The notes under the pieces: generated by a model
Seen by the model: the letters and a program-made list of their open reading frames with translations, nothing else
What the model was told of the DNA's origin: nothing
Database searches by the model: none
Source of the DNA: Candidatus Latescibacterota bacterium
GTDB lineage: Bacteria; Latescibacterota; 4484-107; B68-G9
Reading direction: 5' to 3'
Length of the DNA stretch: 8,753 nucleotides
Assembly (NCBI GenBank): GCA_012961755.1
Contig: DTYS01000275.1
Location: 1-8,753, forward strand
Part shown: positions 1 through 4,628 of the stretch, piece by piece
Numbering within the stretch: the first letter of the stretch is position 1
How the letters are laid out: every line of letters begins with the position of its first letter
Made by a program: the position numbers and the translations under genes

Positions 1-225
1 GTAGATGCCCATTGTTTCTTCGGATAGGACGTTGACTTCAACTTCTTTTAAATCCGGGCCGCGATGCCTTATGCCTGAGAGTAGCTCAAAACCGTCGGTC
101 TTTGGGAAGCTGGATGGCAAGAAGGTGGTCGCGTCAGAACCCACAAGTGCCGAGCTGGGCAAAGTGGAGTCAACCCCCAGGGATGTCAAAGGCAAGCTTA
201 TAGTTCTGCTGAGGAGGGGGAAGCC
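1..225. other. Unassigned stretch downstream of pduL
   Basis: No gene can be named here. The first 120 bases are about 50% GC, clearly lower than the neighbouring genes. Two frames are open. A plus-strand frame opens at the ATG at position 5 and runs into the 3' end of pduL. On the minus strand, the pduL frame continues open after its TGA for 75 codons to the window edge. Neither shows a convincing ribosome site or a family I recognise. The minus-strand segment nearest the edge has a protein-like stretch (DLKEVEVNVLSEE), so a further minus-strand gene may begin here and continue outside the window. I see no clear hairpin-plus-U-run terminator after pduL. Confidence 0.3.
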
Positions 226-942
226 TCATAACTTCATCAGCTCCACGAGGTCGCCGCACGAAAGGTCGGCCGCGTTAGCGTCGTCGGTGTCCAGATGTAG
301 TTCGGTCCTATAGTCGGAGGAGACCCTCACCCTGACCTTGCCGAACATGAGCTCCTTGTCCCCTGCCACCCTCACCTGAATTATCTCCCCATCCTCGAAG
401 CCCCACCTCTCGGCGTCCTCTACGGACATGTGGACGTGCCTGTCCGCCCTTATGGCTCCCTCCTTCAGGGTCAGGGAACCGTAAGGTCCTACCAGGGTGA
501 CCCCGGGGGTGTCCGCTATGTCCCCCGAGGCCCTCACGGGAAGTTCGAGCCCGAGGTAGAACCCGTCGGTCCGTGAGAGTTCGACCTGGGTATGGTCCCT
601 GAGGGGTCCCAGCACCCTCACCCTCTCTATGGCCCTCATCCTCGGCCCCACCACGGCGACCGTCTCCTGGGCCGCGTACTGCCCGGGCTGGTACAGGTCC
701 CTCAGCTTATGGAGGGTGTGCCCCGGGCCGTAGAGGGCGGCCAAGGCGTCCCTCGTGAGGTGCACGTGCCTCACCGAGACCCCGACCACGGCCCTTGGAG
801 GTTCCCCCAGCTCGCTCGCCCTCTCCTGGAGCCTCCTCAGGACCTCCCTCGTTATCCTCTCGATCTCGGCCCTTTGAGGAAGCTCCTCCAGATCGAAACA
901 CCTCCCACAATCCTGACAGTAAGGGCTCCTGGAGCGAAGCAT
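226..942 (-). CDS. pduL: Phosphate acyltransferase, PduL type (phosphotransacetylase)
   Basis: PduL family enzyme that interconverts acyl-CoA plus phosphate with acyl-phosphate plus CoA (acetyl or propionyl), in the cytosol unless encapsulated. The 238 residues contain both halves of the family: VSVRHVHL around 56-62 and DRHVHM around 168-172, plus LGPLRDHTQVE (112-121), SGDIADTPG, and LHLDTDDANAA near the C-terminus. By family comparison the two-metal site would be H59, H61, E121 and H169, H171, H216, with R115 as the active-site Arg. The chosen ATG overlaps the lexA stop (TGATG) and has GAGGAGG five bases upstream; a TTG one codon earlier is also possible. The N-terminus carries an unusual C-x2-C-x2-C (C9, C12, C15) before a helix at about 25-45. 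No microcompartment shell genes lie nearby, so a fermentative or acetate-forming role is more likely than an organelle role. Confidence 0.94.
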   Translation of the reverse strand: MLRSRSPYCQDCGRCFDLEELPQRAEIERITREVLRRLQERASELGEPPRAVVGVSVRHVHLTRDALAALYGPGHTLHKLRDLYQPGQYAAQETVAVVGPRMRAIERVRVLGPLRDHTQVELSRTDGFYLGLELPVRASGDIADTPGVTLVGPYGSLTLKEGAIRADRHVHMSVEDAERWGFEDGEIIQVRVAGDKELMFGKVRVRVSSDYRTELHLDTDDANAADLSCGDLVELMKL

Positions 943-1559
943 CAAAGCCTCCTCATCAGTGCCACGACCTTCCCTGCTATCCTAAACTCCTCTGAGGACC
1001 CGTCCACGACTATGGGTTCGTACCTGGGATTCTCGGGAACGAGCAAGACCTTGTTCCCCTTCGGAACGAACCTTTTGACCGTGGCCTCCTCCCCTAAGAC
1101 CGCCACAACTATGTCCCCCCTCTGAGCGTTAGGCCGACAGACGGCTATAACGTAGTCACCCGGCAGGATTCCTGCCCCGACCATGCTGTCACCCTCGACC
1201 CTGAGGGCGAAGGCATCCCCCGGCGGGACGAAGGCCCTGCTCACGGCCAAGGTCCCCTCCACGTTCTCCTGGGCTAAGATCGGCTCACCGGCCCTCACCT
1301 TCCCTATAACCGGTACGACCCTAACCCCCTCCGCCCCCGGCGGGAGCCCTCCCAGAAGCTCTATCCCCCTGGCCATAGAGGGATGCCTCCTTATGTACCC
1401 CTTCCTCTCCAACGCTTCCAAGACCGCGAAGACCGCGTTGGTGGACGAGAACCCGAAGGCTTCCCTTATCTCCCTTATGGTCGGGGGGAAACCGTTACAG
1501 GAGATACTATCGGCTATGAAATCGTAGACCTGCCTCTGTCTATCGGTGAGTCCCCTCAG
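942..1559 (-). CDS. lexA: LexA repressor, CTG start
   Basis: SOS-response repressor that binds operators as a dimer and cleaves itself when RecA filaments form. With the CTG at 1559 it is 205 residues, against 202 in E. coli, and the N-terminus aligns with E. coli LexA from residue 1 without gaps (LRGLTDRQRQ against MKALTARQQE). The winged helix-turn-helix spans about 1-70, with the recognition helix near 39-49. The scissile Ala90-Gly91 (KVRAGEP), the nucleophile Ser125 (EGDSM) and the base Lys162 (TVKRF) keep the E. coli spacing of 34 and 37 residues. No ATG, GTG or TTG in frame precedes codon 47 (a TTG at 1421), which would remove most of the DNA-binding domain. S39, N41 and A42 match E. 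coli, but E44/E45 are Phe/Ala, so the operator is probably not CTG-N10-CAG. It overlaps the barrel gene by 4 nt and pduL by 1 nt. Confidence 0.95.
   Translation of the reverse strand: MRGLTDRQRQVYDFIADSISCNGFPPTIREIREAFGFSSTNAVFAVLEALERKGYIRRHPSMARGIELLGGLPPGAEGVRVVPVIGKVRAGEPILAQENVEGTLAVSRAFVPPGDAFALRVEGDSMVGAGILPGDYVIAVCRPNAQRGDIVVAVLGEEATVKRFVPKGNKVLLVPENPRYEPIVVDGSSEEFRIAGKVVALMRRL
948..954 (-). promoter_or_regulatory. Ribosome binding site of pduL
   Basis: On the minus strand GAGGAGG lies five bases before the ATG at 942-940, inside the end of lexA. The spacing favours the ATG over the overlapping TTG at 945. Translation of pduL is probably coupled to termination of lexA. Confidence 0.75.
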
Positions 1560-3043
1560 AACTTGACCTCCGTCTCTACGGTCACATATTTGTGCCTCTT
1601 GGGATCTTTGGATGTGCCCGTGTACTGGTAGTGGGTGTGCCAGACGAGCTGGACCCCATCCCCTACCTTGAACCCTATCCTATATCCGTAGATGGTGTTA
1701 GGGGTGGGATCGAAGAACCCTGCCTCCTTCGTGTCTATGTGGTCCTTGTGGTAGTACGCTGAGACCTCGCCCAGCCTCGGAACCTGGCTCAGCAGCGGCT
1801 CCAACGCCCTCCCGTCCACGTAGAACCTCTGGTTCCTCTCTTCTCCGGATAGGTACTGGTAGGAGGCCCTGACCGATATGATGTTCATAATCCTGAGCAC
1901 GGCCTTGCCGAAGACGCCCTTAAGGGAGACCGAGTCCAACCCGGCCTCCTTGGTCACGGCGGAATCCCCCACGATCCTCGCCCTCTCAAGCTCGTACATA
2001 TCGTTGAAGTACTCCGGACGGAACCTCCCCTGGAAGTTCCTGTACTCCAACCTCGCCCTCAATGGGCCGGCCACGAGCCTCAACCCAGGCGCTGCGAACC
2101 CCCATCCTCCCCTGCGCTCCTCGTCCCCGGTCAGGAACTTGGCCGCCTGTCCGTAGAGTTCGAGCTTCACCGGACCTTCCAAGATCGGATATCCCAAGTC
2201 CACGCCCACTATGGCTATCCCGTCCTTGTTCTCGCTCTTCTTGAAGGGTTCGGCTCTTTCGGCTCTCAGGTTCCTATATTCCCCACGGTCGTATATGTTG
2301 TCCCCGTTTATGTCCAAGGTGTCGACCCAGACCGTATCCCCCTTCACCACCCTGTAGTCAGGTATTTCGTCGGGGAAATCCGAGTCCGCATCGGTGTTCG
2401 TCCAAGCGGTCCCGTCGTCCGGGAAGGGGTCCATAGCATCCGGCACGTCGTCCCCGTCCCTGTCCTTGAGCCCAGCGAACTGGTTCAAGTCCACCGCGAA
2501 CGTCCCCCCGATCCTGAGCTTCCCGATCAGGGGGGCCGAGGCCCTGGCTGCGAACCACGGCCCCCCGGTGAAGGCGTCGTCTAAGTCGTTCACGACCCAT
2601 TGGAGCCTGAGCCCTCCCCCGAGCCTCACGTCCCCCTGGAAGCCTATCCGTTTGACCGAGGGGTACTCTAAGGCGTTGGTATAACCGTCGACTATGAGCC
2701 CGTAACCTAACGTGACATCGTCCAAGGCTCCGACCTTCATGAAGATCGGTTCCATAGGCTTGCCGTAACGAACGTAGTATATCTTCCTGAATATCGTCTC
2801 CCTCGCAGCCTGTCCTGTGGAGAAGTCCCATCCCTTCTTGCTTATGTTCCCCTTCTGGTCCAGGAAGAGCTCTATGTCCAGCGCCACACCGAAGGGCCCT
2901 ATGGGGATGTCGGGCCTGAAGCTTATCCTCTGCCACTGCTTCCCTTCCACTGTGACCGTGCCCACGGCCACCCCCACGCGAGGCACCTCGGCCCGCGCGC
3001 TTAGGGCCCACAGCAGGATCGCTCCCGTGCACAGCAAGCGCAT
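1556..3043 (-). CDS. Probable outer-membrane beta-barrel protein with calcium-loop insert
   Basis: I do not recognise a named family. The 495-residue protein begins with a signal peptide (charged MR, hydrophobic core 3-14, likely cleavage after SARA at 18). The mature part is rich in alternating polar/apolar strands, Gly and aromatic residues (for example 100-185 and 280-400), and ends in a strand closing with Phe (VTVETEVKF), as outer-membrane barrels do. Residues 194-254 form an acidic insert with thrombospondin type 3-like and EF-hand-like loops (DRDGDDVPDAMD, DADSDFPDEIPD, DINGDNIYDRGE), likely calcium binding and on a surface loop. The ATG has AAGGAGGTG close upstream. It is the first gene of an operon with lexA and pduL. 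A porin or surface structural role is possible; the substrate is unknown. A periplasmic beta-rich protein is the alternative. Confidence 0.72.
   Translation of the reverse strand: MRLLCTGAILLWALSARAEVPRVGVAVGTVTVEGKQWQRISFRPDIPIGPFGVALDIELFLDQKGNISKKGWDFSTGQAARETIFRKIYYVRYGKPMEPIFMKVGALDDVTLGYGLIVDGYTNALEYPSVKRIGFQGDVRLGGGLRLQWVVNDLDDAFTGGPWFAARASAPLIGKLRIGGTFAVDLNQFAGLKDRDGDDVPDAMDPFPDDGTAWTNTDADSDFPDEIPDYRVVKGDTVWVDTLDINGDNIYDRGEYRNLRAERAEPFKKSENKDGIAIVGVDLGYPILEGPVKLELYGQAAKFLTGDEERRGGWGFAAPGLRLVAGPLRARLEYRNFQGRFRPEYFNDMYELERARIVGDSAVTKEAGLDSVSLKGVFGKAVLRIMNIISVRASYQYLSGEERNQRFYVDGRALEPLLSQVPRLGEVSAYYHKDHIDTKEAGFFDPTPNTIYGYRIGFKVGDGVQLVWHTHYQYTGTSKDPKRHKYVTVETEVKF
1557..1571 (-). promoter_or_regulatory. 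Shine-Dalgarno and CTG start of lexA
   Basis: On the minus strand GGAGGT (1571-1566) is followed by six bases and CTG (1559-1557). The CTG overlaps the upstream TGA as CTGA, the same geometry as the common ATGA coupling. The site lies within the last codons of the barrel gene. This ribosome site, together with the LexA alignment, decides the start. Confidence 0.75.
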
Positions 3044-3249
3044 AGCACCTCCTTTTCATCACCATTGTCCCACACTGAGGATGCAACAGTTTCCTCGGGG
3101 CATCGGGCCCCCACCCAGAAGGGGTCGTGGACCGGAGGTCCCCCGTGCCCCATCTTCCTCCGTACATTGGACTTCCGTCTTATATAGGGCCGTCGACGTA
3201 CATCCGGAAGTTCGGCCGACCAAGGTCCAGGACCCGGCTTCCATCCTCA

Positions 3250-3264
3250 GCTTCCAATGGAAGC
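3250..3264. repeat. 15-bp palindrome at the barrel-lexA-pduL promoter
   Basis: GCTTCCAATGGAAGC has perfect 7-base arms around one central base. It sits just downstream of the minus-strand -10 box, at about +6 to +20 of the predicted transcript, where a repressor could block transcription. Because lexA lies in this operon and LexA usually represses itself, this is a candidate LexA operator. That is inference only. Confidence 0.5.
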
Positions 3265-3275
3265 CCGTCTTAGGA

Positions 3276-3304
3276 AATATAAATCTTTTTCTCCCGGTAC
3301 GCAA
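3276..3304 (-). promoter_or_regulatory. Candidate sigma-70 promoter for the barrel-lexA-pduL operon
   Basis: Read on the minus strand: TTGCGT (3304-3299), a 17-base spacer, then TATATT (3281-3276). The start would be near 3269, giving a leader of about 225 nt before the barrel gene. The -35 matches consensus only in TTG. A weaker alternative closer to the gene is TTCCGG-N17-TATATA with its -10 at 3186-3181. Confidence 0.5.
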
Positions 3305-3324
3305 CTAATTTTTGGGACCCCTCC

Positions 3325-3353
3325 TTGACAGAGGTGGGGGTAAGGGTTATATT
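3325..3353 (+). promoter_or_regulatory. Distal promoter P1 of the amino-acid operon
   Basis: TTGACA (3325-3330, perfect consensus), a 17-base spacer and TATATT (3348-3353) form a strong sigma-70-type promoter. Transcription would start near 3360, leaving a leader of about 100 nt before the phosphomutase gene. A palindrome lies over the predicted start point. Confidence 0.75.
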
Positions 3354-3355
3354 CA

Positions 3356-3369
3356 TCGGGAGGTCCCGA
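3356..3369. repeat. 14-bp palindrome at the P1 start point
   Basis: TCGGGAGGTCCCGA has 6-base arms around GG. It covers the predicted +1 of P1, a typical position for an operator. It could instead be a small hairpin at the 5' end of the RNA. The overlapping GAGGTC (3360-3365) can also pair with GACCTC (3387-3392), which would make a competing leader stem. Confidence 0.4.
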
Positions 3370-3416
3370 AATTATCTGCTGTGGAAGACCTCAGTATGCC
3401 CCACGTAGCATCGGAC

Positions 3417-3445
3417 TTGCCCTAAGGGAAATATTGATGTATATT
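3417..3445 (+). promoter_or_regulatory. Proximal promoter P2 of the amino-acid operon
   Basis: TTGCCC (3417-3422), a 17-base spacer and TATATT (3440-3445). The start would be near 3452, giving a leader of only about a dozen bases before the ATG at 3464. The -10 lies in the right arm of a perfect inverted repeat. The -35 matches consensus only in TTG, so activity is less certain than for P1. Confidence 0.5.
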
Positions 3446-3450
3446 TCCCT
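3425..3450. repeat. Perfect 10-bp inverted repeat over the P2 -10 box
   Basis: The left arm AGGGAAATAT (3425-3434) and right arm ATATTTCCCT (3441-3450) are perfect complements around TGATGT. The element fills the P2 spacer and -10 box and ends 13 bases before the phosphomutase ATG. It looks like an operator for a dimeric repressor. In RNA made from P1 it would form a hairpin just ahead of the ribosome site. No U-run follows, so it is not an intrinsic terminator. Confidence 0.65.
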
Positions 3451-3463
3451 ACAGGGGGTTGAC

Positions 3464-4618
3464 ATGAAGGTGGCCGTGCTCGTGGGCGACGGGATGGCGG
3501 ATTACTCCCTTCCCGAACTCGGCGGAAGGACGCCCCTTGAGGTGGCGAGGACCCCGAACATGGACTTCGTGGCGAGGGAGGGGACCGGAGGACTCGTCCG
3601 CACGATCCCCGAGGGGATGCTCCCCGGCTCGGACGTCGCCAACCTCTCGGTCCTGGGCTACGACCCTAAGAAGTACTACACCGGCAGGGCACCCCTCGAG
3701 GCTGCGAGCATGGGCGTGGAGCTCTCCGATGACGAGGTCGCCTTCAGGTGCAATTTGGTCACAGTGGAGGACGGTATAATGGCCGACTACAGCGCGGGTC
3801 ACATATCTACACGGGAGGCGAAGGAACTTATATCCCTCCTCCAAAGGAGCCTGGGCTCCGAGGACCTGAGGTTCTACCCTGGGGTCTCGTACAGGCACCT
3901 CCTCGTCCTAAGGGGCGGATACGAGGACCTGATCACTACTCCACCCCACGACATAACAGGAAGGCCCGTCGAGGATTACCTGCCTAAGGGCGAAGGGGCG
4001 GACCTTCTCCTGGAGCTTATGAGGGCGTCCGAGGAGATCCTCAAGAATTCCGAGCTGAACCGGAGGAGGCTCGCAGAAGGTAGGAGGCCTGCGAACATGA
4101 TATGGCCGTGGGGAGGGGGAAGGACCCCGAAGTTGTCCCCCTTCCCGCTTAAGGGAGGGGTCATATCAGCGGTGGACCTCGTGAAGGGCATAGGGATCTT
4201 AGCAGGGCTCGAGGTGTTCGACGTCCCGGGTGCTACGGGATACCTGGACACCAACTACGAGGGGAAGGCCTCCTGCGCTCTGGAGATACTGAAGGATATG
4301 AACTTCGTCTTCCTCCACGTAGAGGCCCCTGACGAGGCGGGGCACTCAGGAAGCGTCCAGGACAAGATAAGGGCGATAGAGGACTTCGACGAAAAGGTCG
4401 TCGGGCCCCTCCTCGAGGGCATTATGAAGCTCGGGGGAAGGATCTTAGTGCTTCCTGACCATCGCACCCCGATCCCGGTCCGTACTCACACCCCCGAACC
4501 CGTTCCCTTCGCCTTCTGGCCAGGGGGAGTCCATGTAGGAGCCTTTTCCGAGTGGGAGGCCGGGTCCGGGCTCAGGGTTCGTGAGGGACACAAGTTGATA
4601 GAGATCTTCCTGAGATGA
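3464..4618 (+). CDS. ApgM-family phosphomutase (2,3-BPG-independent phosphoglycerate mutase, or proposed homoserine kinase)
   Basis: Member of the alkaline-phosphatase superfamily, archaeal-type cofactor-independent phosphoglycerate mutase family, 384 residues and apparently complete. It shows the N-terminal metal site (VLVGDGMAD, D9), the signature PGSDVANLSVLGYDP with the probable nucleophile Ser56, EAPDEAGH (D290, H294) and LPDHRTP (D332, H333), plus H342: the usual two-metal set. The chosen ATG follows AGGGGG with five bases between. An upstream TTG or ATG at 3434-3439 lies in the palindrome and would not be in a P2 transcript. Bacterial members next to threonine genes have been annotated as a proposed homoserine kinase, and here lysC follows after 10 nt. 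Either it converts 3- to 2-phosphoglycerate in glycolysis or it phosphorylates homoserine. Family membership is firm; the substrate is open. Confidence 0.9.
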   Translation: MKVAVLVGDGMADYSLPELGGRTPLEVARTPNMDFVAREGTGGLVRTIPEGMLPGSDVANLSVLGYDPKKYYTGRAPLEAASMGVELSDDEVAFRCNLVTVEDGIMADYSAGHISTREAKELISLLQRSLGSEDLRFYPGVSYRHLLVLRGGYEDLITTPPHDITGRPVEDYLPKGEGADLLLELMRASEEILKNSELNRRRLAEGRRPANMIWPWGGGRTPKLSPFPLKGGVISAVDLVKGIGILAGLEVFDVPGATGYLDTNYEGKASCALEILKDMNFVFLHVEAPDEAGHSGSVQDKIRAIEDFDEKVVGPLLEGIMKLGGRILVLPDHRTPIPVRTHTPEPVPFAFWPGGVHVGAFSEWEAGSGLRVREGHKLIEIFLR

Positions 4619-4628
4619 GGGAGGGCAT

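Larger units (their letters stand above)
3044..3463. promoter_or_regulatory. Divergent control region between the two operons
   Basis: These 420 bases contain no convincing gene. The half nearest the barrel gene (about 3061-3260) is GC-rich and would be its untranslated leader. It contains short inverted repeats, GGACC-gga-GGTCC at 3129-3141 and GGTCC-a-GGACC at 3224-3234, of unknown meaning. The AT-richer part (about 3270-3450) holds the promoters and palindromes listed separately. The minus-strand -35 and the distal plus-strand -35 are back to back, 20 bases apart. Confidence 0.7.

Noticed and set aside
1..228. Readthrough or selenocysteine at the pduL TGA, extending the protein by 75 residues
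   Set aside because: The PduL family ends normally just after LVELMKL, and no selenocysteine insertion structure or conserved extension is evident.
226..945. PduL as evidence of a bacterial microcompartment
   Set aside because: No shell proteins, aldehyde dehydrogenase or diol dehydratase genes are in the window, and the N-terminus is Cys-rich and not a typical encapsulation helix.
592..1125. Plus-strand frame of 177 codons opposite pduL and lexA
   Set aside because: It is the antisense shadow of two well-recognised genes; its Pro/Arg/His-rich product is typical of GC-rich antisense frames.
2358..3167. Minus-strand frame of 269 codons overlapping the barrel gene
   Set aside because: Its product is Arg/Gly-rich and resembles no protein, whereas the other frame has a signal peptide, calcium loops and a proper ribosome site.
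3059..3304. Minus-strand reading frame of 81 codons upstream of the barrel gene
   Set aside because: It starts in the -35 box of the candidate promoter, has no clear ribosome site, and its product has low-complexity composition unlike a real protein. It is more likely leader sequence.
3396..3425. Possible 9-residue leader peptide (MPHVASDLP) before the amino-acid operon
   Set aside because: Only one His and two Pro codons, a weak ribosome site and no terminator/antiterminator pair. It also overlaps the P2 -35 box, so attenuation is not supported.
3360..3463. T-box, lysine riboswitch or similar leader element
   Set aside because: The leader is only about 100 nt, has no T-box-like conserved motif and no U-run terminator, and the main hairpin is better explained as a promoter operator.
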